A stretch of 64,000 nt of DNA from Spartobacteria bacterium (GTDB lineage Bacteria; Verrucomicrobiota; Verrucomicrobiia; Chthoniobacterales; Chthoniobacteraceae), in assembly GCA_021324395.1 (NCBI GenBank), contig JAJPJG010000017.1, positions 124,001-188,000 on the forward strand, written 5' to 3'. Under the pieces are notes generated by a model, which saw nothing but the letters and a program-made list of their open reading frames with translations, did no database searches and was not told where the DNA came from. The position numbers and the translations under genes were made by a program. Below are positions 27,290 through 35,788 of the stretch, piece after piece. Position 1 is the stretch's first letter, and the number at the start of each line of letters is the position of its first letter.

Positions 27290-28386
27290 AACTCTCCGCT
27301 CGCGATCGTGTTTTAATCGTCGCTCCGCATCCCGATGACGAGTCGCTGGCTTGCGGCGGTCTGATCCAGCGCGCGCATTCCGCCGGTGCGGACGTGCACA
27401 TTGTGTTCGTCACCAATGGCGATGACAATCCGTGGCCGCAGCGTTTCGTCGAGCGCCGGCTAAAAGTAAGTCACAGCGACAAAAAACGCTGGGGACGCCG
27501 TCGTCGCGCGGAGGCACTTGCTGCCATGGCTGCGCTCGGTCTTCCGGAATCCGCCGCATCGTTTCTCTCGCTGCCCGATCAGGGGCTGACGCAGCTTTTG
27601 CTCAATGCCGATGAAGGCGTGCTCCGCACCTTCACGCGCGAGATCGAGCGCTGGCGTCCGACGCTGCTCGTCGTGCCTTCCGGAGCTGACACGCATCCGG
27701 ATCACAGCGCCGTTTTTGTGCTGTCGCAGCTTGCGCTTGCGCGTCTCGATGAAACACCGCGCCAACTCCGCTACATCGTCCATTTCCCGCGCAAACACAG
27801 CGAGCGCCGCGGCTGGACCGTGCGTCTGGGCGCTGGTGAAATTTCCACCAAGCGGCAGGCGATCCGGCGTCACGAAACACAAATGGCGCTCAGCCGCCAC
27901 CGCTTTCTCGCCTACGCCAAGCCTCACGAAGTTTTCTACGCCGCCGACGGCCCGAACGAAGCCGACGCGCATCATCCGATCATTTCCGGCGCGGTCTATC
28001 GCGGTGCGCTGCGGATGCAAATCCGCCTGCCGAAACCGCGCGCGACCTTCAACGGCCTGAAGCTCTGCGTGGCCTTCGAGAGCCTCGTCGCCGGCAGCGT
28101 CCGCTGGTCGCTCACCCTGCCCGCCACTTCCGGTCGCGTCGGGATCGAAAATCTCGTCACCGGCGAATCCGTGCGTTTCGCAGCGGCGCGCATTCGCGGA
28201 CGGCTCGCGGAGCTGGTTCTGCCCGTGTCCTCGCTGCAACCGTTGCGGCAGGTCTTTGTAAAATTAAAACGCCGCACGTTGTTTTTCGACGACGCCGGCT
28301 GGCGCGAAATTCCCGCGGCTACGCGCAATGAGCAGTTGCCAGTCGCCGGTAATCCGTTATCAGTCATCCGCCCCACGGAACGCTGA
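27286..28386 (+). CDS. PIG-L/LmbE-family deacetylase
   Basis: A 366-residue protein whose first about 220 residues are a PIG-L/LmbE zinc hydrolase. The metal motif APHPDDES (His15, Asp18) and the second site GADTHPDHSAV are intact. The family removes acetyl groups from N-acetylglucosamine-type substrates. The C-terminal 140 residues look like a beta domain I do not recognise. It lies between two GT-C-type genes, overlapping the first by ATGA, so an envelope glycolipid is the likely substrate (inferred). Confidence 0.88.
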   Translation: MKLSARDRVLIVAPHPDDESLACGGLIQRAHSAGADVHIVFVTNGDDNPWPQRFVERRLKVSHSDKKRWGRRRRAEALAAMAALGLPESAASFLSLPDQGLTQLLLNADEGVLRTFTREIERWRPTLLVVPSGADTHPDHSAVFVLSQLALARLDETPRQLRYIVHFPRKHSERRGWTVRLGAGEISTKRQAIRRHETQMALSRHRFLAYAKPHEVFYAADGPNEADAHHPIISGAVYRGALRMQIRLPKPRATFNGLKLCVAFESLVAGSVRWSLTLPATSGRVGIENLVTGESVRFAAARIRGRLAELVLPVSSLQPLRQVFVKLKRRTLFFDDAGWREIPAATRNEQLPVAGNPLSVIRPTER

Positions 28387-28412
28387 ACGCAGATCACCGT
28401 CACATTCCCAAA

Positions 28413-30041
28413 GTGCAGCCCACACTCCGTCCGCGCAGCATTGCCTGCCTCATCATCATTTGTTTCGTCGTTTTTTGGTGGCGTCTCGGCTCGATCGGCC
28501 TGATCGATCCAGACGAGCCGTTCTACGCGGAGACCGCGCGCGAAATGGTCGAGACCCACGACTGGATCACGCCGCGCATTTTCGGCCAGCCGCAGTTTGA
28601 AAAGCCGATCGCTTTTTACTGGATGGCCGCTGCGTCATTCAAAATTTTCGGCATCAACGAATTTGCCGCGCGGCTTCCCTCGGCGCTTTTCGCGACGTTG
28701 ATCGTCCTGATGGTTTACGCGTTTGGCACGCGTGTCTGGAATGAACGCGCCGGATTTCTTTCCGCGCTCGTGCTCGGCACCGGGCTCGAGTTCGCCGTCA
28801 TGTCGCGACTGATGCTCACCGACATTGCGCTCGCATTTTTCATCGGCGCATCGCTCTTCAGCTACTGGTCTGCGATGCAGGACAAAGCTCGCGCGAATCG
28901 CTGGCTGTTCTCGTATTTCGTCTTCGCGGGACTCGCCGTTTTGACGAAAGGTCCCATCGGCTGGCTGGTCGGCTCGATGGCTACCAGTGCGTTTCTCATC
29001 ACGGGCGGACGCGGTTTTCCCTTTCGCGGAAGATGGCTCTGGATAGGCGCCGCGACATACGCGGCTATCTCCGTGCCGTGGTTCGCGATCATGCTCTGGA
29101 AATTCGGCTGGCGCTATTTCAACGAGTTTTTCATCCACGAAAACGTGATGCGGCTCATCCACGCCGAGCACCCGACCAACAACCACTTTTACTACTACAT
29201 CGCCATCCTGCTCGGCGGCTCGCTGCCGTGGGTGCCCGTGCTTTTGCTCACGCTCTGGCGCGCACGCAAAGGCAGTCGCGACGAGATCACCGCGTTCCTC
29301 TGGTGCTGGATCGGCACGAGCTTTGTCTTCCTCACAATCGCGCAATCGAAGCTCCCCTCTTACATCTTTTTCCTCTTCGTCCCGATCGCGCTTTGCGTCG
29401 GGAAAACGCTCGACGATTTTCTCGCCAACGGCTTTCGCTCGACCGGCGAACGCATCCTCGTCTTCGTCGTCAGCGCGCTGCAAATCGCCATCGCCTTCGC
29501 AGCGCCGCTCATCAAACCTGCGCGTCCATTTGAAATGCCCGCGATGCTTCTCGGCGGCTGCCTCGCCATTGCGCTCGTCCTGCTTTTGCTAAAACAAACC
29601 CGCGCATGGGTCACCGCGCATGCAATCGGCACCTGCCTGCTGCTCGTCGGAGCGCTCACCGCATCGCGCGAACACGTCGAGGAAATGAGTTCCGCGCGAC
29701 CGATCGCCAACGCGCTCATGCAAGCTCGCACCGGCGACGAGCCGATCCTCGCCGACAAATTCCTCGCGCGCGGAATCTACTTTTACACGCAACAACCCGT
29801 GCGCGTCCTCGCCAACAAAGCGCAGCCATTCTGGAGCGCACACCCGCTGCCCGTCGTCGCCGGTCGGGAGCAATTCGCAAAGCTGCTTGAGGATAGCGGC
29901 ACCGTCCTCTGCGCACTGCGCAAAGGCGATTCGCCGATATGGGAAAAAATCGGCGTCTTCGATGCCGCCAAAGACACCCAAGCCTTCGGCAACAACCTCC
30001 TCATCCGCGCAACGAAGCACAGCGCTATCGGGGAAAGGTAA
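28413..30041 (+). CDS. ArnT/GT83-like membrane glycosyltransferase
   Basis: A 542-residue polytopic enzyme of the PMT/ArnT group. The first loop IGLIDPDEPFYAETAREM carries the catalytic-type Asp-Glu pair near residues 30-32, and GQPQFEKPIAFYWM is a second family hallmark. Such enzymes transfer a sugar from undecaprenyl phosphate, for example aminoarabinose to lipid A, but the acceptor here is unknown. The start is GTG 28413, 26 bases after the PIG-L gene. Confidence 0.87.
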   Translation: MQPTLRPRSIACLIIICFVVFWWRLGSIGLIDPDEPFYAETAREMVETHDWITPRIFGQPQFEKPIAFYWMAAASFKIFGINEFAARLPSALFATLIVLMVYAFGTRVWNERAGFLSALVLGTGLEFAVMSRLMLTDIALAFFIGASLFSYWSAMQDKARANRWLFSYFVFAGLAVLTKGPIGWLVGSMATSAFLITGGRGFPFRGRWLWIGAATYAAISVPWFAIMLWKFGWRYFNEFFIHENVMRLIHAEHPTNNHFYYYIAILLGGSLPWVPVLLLTLWRARKGSRDEITAFLWCWIGTSFVFLTIAQSKLPSYIFFLFVPIALCVGKTLDDFLANGFRSTGERILVFVVSALQIAIAFAAPLIKPARPFEMPAMLLGGCLAIALVLLLLKQTRAWVTAHAIGTCLLLVGALTASREHVEEMSSARPIANALMQARTGDEPILADKFLARGIYFYTQQPVRVLANKAQPFWSAHPLPVVAGREQFAKLLEDSGTVLCALRKGDSPIWEKIGVFDAAKDTQAFGNNLLIRATKHSAIGER

Positions 30042-30064
30042 GTCGACCGGGTTGCTATCGCGCG

Positions 30065-31420
30065 CTATTTATGCGTCCCGGTTTTTGCCGGCGCGAGTGC
30101 GAGGGCGATGGCAAGGACGGCGGCGAGCGAGACGTCCATGATAAGGCGCGGGAGCGACGTGCTGACGTGGGCGCGCCAGTTTGGCCATGCGCTGAAGATG
30201 TAGACGGCGCTGTAGATGGCGACGGGCAACGCGATCGTGGCGGTGAGCAGGACGGCGTGGCGTTCGCGGCCGCGGCGGGCGAGGTCGCACAGCGCGACGA
30301 GCATCACGAGCCAGAGCACGCCCCATCGGCTCCAGCGGATGGCTTCGCCGGCGAGGAATTTTGCAACGAAGCCGATGCGGTCCCAGTTTTCGAGAAAGGT
30401 GTCCGGGGTGAACGGCAGGAAGTCGCTCTGCGGCGGCGCGTGCATTGCAGCGAGGAAGATTTTCCAGCCGATGACGACGATGGCGAGCGGGATGGCAGCG
30501 AGGAGCATCGGCGTGAGTTCGCGGCGCGGCAGCGCGACGAAGATGCCGATGAGAAAGAGGCAGCCGGCGAGGATGACGCCTTCCTGTTTCGTCCACGGCA
30601 GTAACGCGGCGCAAAGCGAGAAGAGACGGAGCGAAGCGCGCGTAGCGTTCGTGGCGTAATCGACCAGGTAAAAAACTGCGGCGAGGTAAACGGTCGCGAT
30701 CGGAAAATCGGCCCATCCACAGCTTGCGCTGCCCGGCCCGACGATGAGGCATGGCACGAAAAACGGCAGCGCCGCAGCCGTGAGCGCGATGCGAATATCG
30801 CCGGTGATTCTTTTTCCCGCAACGAAGAGCAACGCAATCGCGGCGATGTAAACGAATGGAAACAGCACTTTCACCAAGCCTTGGTGCGGCTCGCCGAGCC
30901 AGCAGTAGAGCCAGTCTTCGAGCATCGGCAGTCCGAACGGATACTGCGGATGACTCCACGCGCGCGACCAGTCGGTGAAGTATGCGGAGGGGATGCGTCC
31001 ACCGTTGAGGAAAGCGATGTGCGCTTTGATTTCCCACGCGAAGACGCCGTCCCAGCGGAGCGTTTGCGCAATCGATTGCCATGTGACGAGGATGGTTTGG
31101 GCGAAGACGAGCGCGAGCAGCGTCAGGCAAAGCGCGCCGGAGAATCGCGGCCATTCGAATGCGAAAGTTTTGCGCGTTTTGAAAAAGCCGATTGCCCCGA
31201 GCAGCAGCGCGCACGAGGAGACGGCGATGCGCAACAGCGGATCGGCGCAAACAACGCCGCACAAAAACATCGCGAGCGAAACAAAAGCGCCGCCAAACAA
31301 AATCGCCACCGCGACAAACTCCGGCACGTCGGTTCGGCCACGCGGCAACGCCAGCGCGGCTGCGCCGAATCCGGCGCACGCGATGAGCAGCAGTGCGATG
31401 AGAATTTCGACCGCGGTCAC
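30065..31420 (-). CDS. Polytopic membrane protein, GT39-like
   Basis: A 451-residue protein with about eleven hydrophobic segments. The loop LRWDGVFAWEIKAHIAFLNGG holds acidic residues typical of GT-C fold transferases, but overall similarity is too weak for a substrate. The ATG overlaps the stop of the upstream small gene (ATGA). A second long frame inside this gene on the same strand is an Arg-rich shadow and is not coding. It is convergent with the ArnT-like gene, with a 23-base gap. Confidence 0.78.
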   Translation of the reverse strand: MTAVEILIALLLIACAGFGAAALALPRGRTDVPEFVAVAILFGGAFVSLAMFLCGVVCADPLLRIAVSSCALLLGAIGFFKTRKTFAFEWPRFSGALCLTLLALVFAQTILVTWQSIAQTLRWDGVFAWEIKAHIAFLNGGRIPSAYFTDWSRAWSHPQYPFGLPMLEDWLYCWLGEPHQGLVKVLFPFVYIAAIALLFVAGKRITGDIRIALTAAALPFFVPCLIVGPGSASCGWADFPIATVYLAAVFYLVDYATNATRASLRLFSLCAALLPWTKQEGVILAGCLFLIGIFVALPRRELTPMLLAAIPLAIVVIGWKIFLAAMHAPPQSDFLPFTPDTFLENWDRIGFVAKFLAGEAIRWSRWGVLWLVMLVALCDLARRGRERHAVLLTATIALPVAIYSAVYIFSAWPNWRAHVSTSLPRLIMDVSLAAVLAIALALAPAKTGTHK

Positions 31421-31875
31421 TGCAGCGTCACGATTTTGAGATCTTGCGCGAGAGTCAGCGCGTGTGCGGCAAGTTCCGGCGGCGGCTCGGAAATGTAGAA
31501 AAGCATCGCCGCCGGCTTGACGTCATCTTTCGGCAAATAGCTAAAAATCGAGAGATGCCCGGCTTCAACCTGCCCGAGCGCCCAGACCGGACGCGGCCAC
31601 GCCACGTAGCTCGCGAGGTATTGCATTTCGGAGAGCCGCCAGTCCATGCCCGGGCCAACGACCATCAGCGCGCTGTCTTGCGGAAATTTTTCGAGCGCCT
31701 TCGCGAGCAACTCCGTGCCGTTGTTGCTGCCGAAAAGTGATTGCGCGACTTCATCGGTCGTTGAAGTCGCGCTGCGAAAAACGGGCGGCCGCCATTCGAT
31801 CCGCTGCACGACGCCACAGACACCGACGACGGCAAATGCGCCAAGAAGCAAAATCCAGAGGACGGTGCGAATCAC
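31417..31875 (-). CDS. Small membrane-anchored protein, unknown
   Basis: A 152-residue protein with one N-terminal hydrophobic helix (VLWILLLGAFAVVGVCGVV) and a periplasmic remainder. No family was recognised. I place the start at GTG 31875 because the longer frame would begin inside the terminator of the upstream protease gene. It overlaps the following GT39-like gene by ATGA and may be an accessory to it. The segment DSALMVVGPGMDWRLSE is reminiscent of the soluble end of other membrane glycosyltransferases, a weak hint. Confidence 0.6.
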   Translation of the reverse strand: MIRTVLWILLLGAFAVVGVCGVVQRIEWRPPVFRSATSTTDEVAQSLFGSNNGTELLAKALEKFPQDSALMVVGPGMDWRLSEMQYLASYVAWPRPVWALGQVEAGHLSIFSYLPKDDVKPAAMLFYISEPPPELAAHALTLAQDLKIVTLQ

Positions 31876-31923
31876 GTGCGCAGAGTTGCCGCTACGAAAG
31901 GCGAAAGCACGCGAATTTTGCGC

Positions 31924-31959
31924 AAAAAAAACGGCCGATGCCCGTGAGGACATCGGCCG
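31924..31959 (-). terminator. Intrinsic terminator of the degP-type gene
   Basis: Read on the minus strand, CGGCCGATG pairs perfectly with CATCGGCCG (31959-31951 and 31940-31932) around a 10-base loop, followed by eight T residues (31931-31924). It lies 18 bases after the protease stop codon. Confidence 0.92.
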
Positions 31960-31977
31960 CCCCAACCAAGGAGAGTG

Positions 31978-33447
31978 TTAGTGCGTCTTCAAGACCGCGT
32001 AAGTTTTTTGACCATTACGCTCGATAAACAATAGCACACCTTTCGCCGGATCGTGATTTTTTAGCGCAACACGGAAGCTTGCGGCGTTGGTGATTGGTTT
32101 TTCGTCCACTTCAGTAATTACGTCGTTCGCCTCGATGCCGGCTTCATCCGCGGGGCTCCCCTGCTCCACGTCGGTCACCAGGACTCCGCCGCCGGATTTC
32201 GTCTTCATGCGCTGCGCGAGTTCCTTGCTCAAATCCTCGACTTTCAAGCCGTAGCCATCGGCTTTGGCGTCGGGAGCTTTTTTTGGCATGGTGTTCGCGA
32301 CCTTCGCAAAATCATTCGGCAACTCGCCGGTCGTCACAGCAATTTTCATCGCCCTTCCATCGCGCCACACGGACAACTCAACGGGCTGGCCGACTTTCTT
32401 TTTGAGCACTTCCTTTTGCAAATCGCGCGCACTTGCCACCGCCACGCCGTCGACTTGCGTAATCACGTCCGCCGGTCGCAGATCGCTTTTATAAGCAGGG
32501 GCGTCGGGTTCGATCGTGTCGACGACCACGCCTTTGTCGATGCCTTTGACCTGCTCCGCGAGCGTCGGGTTGTCGCCGAGCGTCTCGATGCGGATGCCGA
32601 GCCATGGACGCGAGATTTTGCCGGTCGCGATGAGCTGATTGCCGACATCGGTGAGCATGTTTGACGGAATGGCAAACGCGAGCCCGCGGCCGATACCGTT
32701 GATGAGCGTATTCATGCCGATCACGCGGCCATCGATGTCGAAAAGCGGTCCGCCGCTGTTGCCGGGATTGATGAATGCGTCGGTCTGGATGTAGTCCTCG
32801 TATTTCGGATGCGTCGGGTCGCTCGTGAGATTGCTGCGGCCTTTCGCGCTGACGAATCCGCCGCTGAAGGAGTAGTCGAGATTGTAGGGCACGCCGATCG
32901 CGAAACACATTTCGCCCACGCGCACCGTGTCACTGTCGCCCAGTTTCGCGACGGGCAGGTTTGTCGCATCGATTTTCAAGACAGCGATGTCGGTCTTGTC
33001 ATCGGAGCCGACGACCTTCGCGGGAAAATGGCGGCCATCCTTTAGCTTCACCATCACCTGGTCGGCATCCTCGATGACGTGGAAATTCGTGAAAATGTAT
33101 CCGTCCGCACGAACGATGAATCCCGAGCCTTCGCTGCGCGTTTGCGGCTGCGGCATCTGGAACTGCCGGCGCTGGCCGTTGCCGCGCGGGTTGCCAAAGA
33201 AAAAGTCAAAGCTGTCGTCGGAGGTGTCCGCAGTCGTCTTTTTGTTTGCCTCGACGATCACCACGGCAGGCGCGACTTTTTCAAAGACACCGACGAAGGC
33301 GTCATTGAGCTGGTGGATGAAATCCTGCGCGGGCGCGGGTTGCGGCGTTTCATTTGCCGCGAAAATCGGAGCCGCCGAAACTAAAATGCAACCAACTGAA
33401 ACTGCGAAACGATAAAAGGTCATAAACCGGAATCCTTGCTTTGACAT
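31978..33447 (-). CDS. DegP/HtrA-family periplasmic serine protease
   Basis: A 489-residue Do-type protease. A signal peptide is followed by a trypsin-like domain with catalytic His123 (FTNFHVIED), Asp153 (DKTDIAVLK) and Ser231 (PGNSGGPLF), then two PDZ domains (about 285-370 and 395-485). It degrades or refolds misfolded envelope proteins. ATG 33447 is the longest start; ATG 33423 (MTFYRFAVS), with an AAGGA nine bases before it, is at least as likely. A strong terminator follows, so it is probably monocistronic. Confidence 0.93.
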   Translation of the reverse strand: MSKQGFRFMTFYRFAVSVGCILVSAAPIFAANETPQPAPAQDFIHQLNDAFVGVFEKVAPAVVIVEANKKTTADTSDDSFDFFFGNPRGNGQRRQFQMPQPQTRSEGSGFIVRADGYIFTNFHVIEDADQVMVKLKDGRHFPAKVVGSDDKTDIAVLKIDATNLPVAKLGDSDTVRVGEMCFAIGVPYNLDYSFSGGFVSAKGRSNLTSDPTHPKYEDYIQTDAFINPGNSGGPLFDIDGRVIGMNTLINGIGRGLAFAIPSNMLTDVGNQLIATGKISRPWLGIRIETLGDNPTLAEQVKGIDKGVVVDTIEPDAPAYKSDLRPADVITQVDGVAVASARDLQKEVLKKKVGQPVELSVWRDGRAMKIAVTTGELPNDFAKVANTMPKKAPDAKADGYGLKVEDLSKELAQRMKTKSGGGVLVTDVEQGSPADEAGIEANDVITEVDEKPITNAASFRVALKNHDPAKGVLLFIERNGQKTYAVLKTH

Positions 33448-33552
33448 GCTCTCATCGAAATTCGTTCAAAGCCGGGAAAGCACGGCAATTTCGCATATTT
33501 CACGCCATTGACAATCGACCCGACACGCAGTAGCTCTGCGCCCATAACACCA

Positions 33553-34749
33553 ATGCAACTTTCTTCCGCACGCTCGGAAAAGTCGTTCGTTACCCACACA
33601 CCTGGATACTGGCCGGACATTGAGCCCGCGCTTTGGAACGACTGGAAATGGCAGCTCAAAAACCGCGTCACCACGCTCGCACAACTCGAACAACACCTCG
33701 CGCTCAGCAATGAAGAGCGCTCGGGTGTTTTACTCTCCGGAAACAAGCTCTCACTTGCCGTCACGCCGCATTTTTTCAACCTGATCGAGCGCGACAATCC
33801 CGATTGCCCGATTCGCCGGCAGGTGATCCCGCGCATCGAGGAATCGTGGACTTCGCCTTACGAAATGAGCGATCCGTGCGGCGAGGATTCGCACATGCCG
33901 GTGCCGGGGCTCGTGCATCGTTATCCCGATCGCGTTTTGTTTTTGGTCACCGATCGCTGCGCGAGTTATTGCCGTTACTGCACGCGCAGCCGCGTCGTCA
34001 GCGGCGCGGGCGAGCAGGAATTGCATACGGATTTCGAGCAGGCGTTTCGCTACCTGGAGGAACACACGGAAGTTCGCGACGTGCTGCTGAGCGGCGGCGA
34101 TGCGCTCCTTTTCTCCGATGACAAACTCGAGTCGATTTTAAAACGGTTGCGCGCAATCGAGCACATCGAGTTTCTCCGCATCGGCTCGCGCGTGCCGATT
34201 TTCCTGCCGCAGCGCATCACGCCGCAGCTTTGCGCGATGCTGCAAAAGTATCATCCGCTCTGGATGAGCGTGCACGTGAACCATCCGCGCGAACTGACCA
34301 TCGAGGTAAAACAAGCGCTCGAACGCCTCGCCAACGCCGGCGTCCCGCTCGGCAACCAAAGCGTGCTGCTCCGCGGCGTGAATGACGACGCCGACACAAT
34401 GCGCGACCTCGTCCAGAAGCTCCTGATGTGCCGTGTGCGCCCGTATTATCTCTACCAGCTCGACCTCATCACCGGTTCGTCTCACTTAAAAGTGCCCGTC
34501 AGCAAAGGCATCGAGATCATCGAGGCATTGCGCGGCCACACCACCGGCTATGCGATTCCGCAATATGTCATCGACGCACCCGGCGGCGGCGGCAAAGTGC
34601 CGGTCAATCCCGGCTACACTCTTTTCCACGACGCGGAAAAAATCGTGATCCGTAACTATGAGGGCAAAGTCTTCGAGTATCCGGAAAATGGCGTTGCGTC
34701 CGTGAGCAAGCCGATGCCGAAAGTCGATCTCGATTATTTCTATTCGTGA
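33553..34749 (+). CDS. kamA: Lysine 2,3-aminomutase (KamA family radical SAM enzyme)
   Basis: A 398-residue radical SAM, PLP-dependent enzyme. The 4Fe-4S motif is CASYCRYC (Cys136, Cys140, Cys143). The PLP lysine region APGGGGKVPVNPGY and two acidic positions thought to bind the substrate amine (QLDLITGSSH and YVIDAPGGG) are kept. This favours free lysine 2,3-aminomutase over the EF-P-modifying EpmB type, whose members lack this pattern. It makes beta-lysine, used in osmoprotection, antibiotic or degradation pathways. ATG 33553 is chosen; 45 bases upstream lies a TTGACA that could be a -35 element, with a poor -10. Confidence 0.88.
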   Translation: MQLSSARSEKSFVTHTPGYWPDIEPALWNDWKWQLKNRVTTLAQLEQHLALSNEERSGVLLSGNKLSLAVTPHFFNLIERDNPDCPIRRQVIPRIEESWTSPYEMSDPCGEDSHMPVPGLVHRYPDRVLFLVTDRCASYCRYCTRSRVVSGAGEQELHTDFEQAFRYLEEHTEVRDVLLSGGDALLFSDDKLESILKRLRAIEHIEFLRIGSRVPIFLPQRITPQLCAMLQKYHPLWMSVHVNHPRELTIEVKQALERLANAGVPLGNQSVLLRGVNDDADTMRDLVQKLLMCRVRPYYLYQLDLITGSSHLKVPVSKGIEIIEALRGHTTGYAIPQYVIDAPGGGGKVPVNPGYTLFHDAEKIVIRNYEGKVFEYPENGVASVSKPMPKVDLDYFYS

Positions 34750-34761
34750 GCAGCCGCGCGC

Positions 34762-35280
34762 TTACGCCATCGCCTCTTTCACCAGCTTCACCGCCCGCTT
34801 CGGCCCGAACCGGCCCAACGGCTTGAATTTCTTTCCCTTCATCTCATTGTAGGAAATGAAAAAGTGCTCGATCTCCGCGATGAGATTCGAGTTCAGGTCC
34901 TCCAGCGTATTCACGTCCCGGTGATTGCGCGAATCATCCGCCACCGCGATCAGCCGGTCGTTGCGCTCGGTCTTCCCCTTCTCCGTCTGCTTCGCCTCGA
35001 TCACCCCGATCAGCCGCGACGGAATCACGCACCCGACAAACGCAGGGTCATCCAGCAGGATCAACACATCCAGCGGATCGCCATCCCCGCCCTTCGTCCC
35101 CGGGATGAACCCGAAGTCATACGGAAACGACATCCCCGCCGGCTCCACGCCGCTCAATTTAAAAAGCCCCATCTTCTCATCGAGCTTGTATTTATTGCGC
35201 GACCCCTTCGGCGTATCCACCACTGCGATCAGCAAGCCATCTTTGTCGAAAGGCCGAAGCTTGTCGTAAACATTTTGCAC
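34762..35280 (-). CDS. ppa: Family I inorganic pyrophosphatase
   Basis: A 172-residue soluble family I pyrophosphatase with the signature DGDPLDVLILL (metal-binding aspartates) and earlier KYKLDEKMGLFKL and SFPYDFGFIPGT segments. It hydrolyses pyrophosphate with magnesium and drives biosynthetic reactions forward. It is convergent with kamA with only 12 bases between stops. The window also holds a family II enzyme at 16289-17929, so two unrelated pyrophosphatases lie on this stretch. Confidence 0.93.
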   Translation of the reverse strand: MQNVYDKLRPFDKDGLLIAVVDTPKGSRNKYKLDEKMGLFKLSGVEPAGMSFPYDFGFIPGTKGGDGDPLDVLILLDDPAFVGCVIPSRLIGVIEAKQTEKGKTERNDRLIAVADDSRNHRDVNTLEDLNSNLIAEIEHFFISYNEMKGKKFKPLGRFGPKRAVKLVKEAMA

Positions 35281-35375
35281 ACTCCATTTACGTTTTGGAA
35301 AACGCGAATGCGCGCGTCCGCATAACTTGCCATCAATAACGAACGAACGCCATCCAGCTTCCGATTTAGGAGTAT

Positions 35376-35522
35376 ATGTTACTACTTATTGCGATCCTGC
35401 TCTTGCTGTTCTGGGGTGGCGGATTTGCCTTTCACGTTGCAGGCGGTTTGATTCACCTCCTGCTCCTGATCGCGCTGATCATGTTCATCCTCCACTTCAT
35501 CTCCGGCAACAAACGTGTTTAG
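35376..35522 (+). CDS. lmo0937/DUF5670-type small membrane protein (48 aa)
   Basis: A 48-residue protein with two hydrophobic stretches: LLLIAILLLLFWGGGFAFH and, after VAGGLIH, LLLLIALIMFILHFI. It matches the lmo0937 small membrane protein family, which has the same GFAFHVAGGLIHLLLLIA pattern; the function is unknown. A good ribosome-binding site AGGAG (35368-35372) precedes the ATG. It is transcribed away from ppa. A short hairpin without T-tract (35524-35540, CGCTGC/GCAGCG) follows the stop. Confidence 0.85.
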   Translation: MLLLIAILLLLFWGGGFAFHVAGGLIHLLLLIALIMFILHFISGNKRV

Positions 35523-35788
35523 GCGCTGCTTCTCGCAGCGAAACTCAGTCTGCAGGGATGTTGAACCTGGTTATACCGCGCCGGCTTGGGTTCGATTCGA
35601 TTTCTCACTCCAGCGCTACCACCGTATCGTAAAGGCCGTAGTGCCTGAGTCCCTCATGACTCTCGATACCCGTATATCGTAGCGATGCATCTTCGTAACG
35701 CCGGAATGCGAATACGGCTTGGTTCATCTATTCGGTATTGAACACCTTGAGCCGCACCATTGTGCAAAGCAGAGCGATTTGACTCTAT

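Noticed and set aside
30069-31379. 436-residue open frame on the minus strand overlapping the GT39-like gene
   Set aside because: Extremely Arg-rich; the alternative frame on the same strand shows membrane helices and a proper start overlap.
31876-31965. Longer start for the small protein at 31417-31875
   Set aside because: The added codons lie within the protease terminator hairpin and T-tract and give unlikely N-terminal sequence.
33508-33536. Promoter for the lysine aminomutase gene
   Set aside because: A perfect TTGACA is followed at 17 bases by TAGCTC, too weak a -10 to list as a feature.
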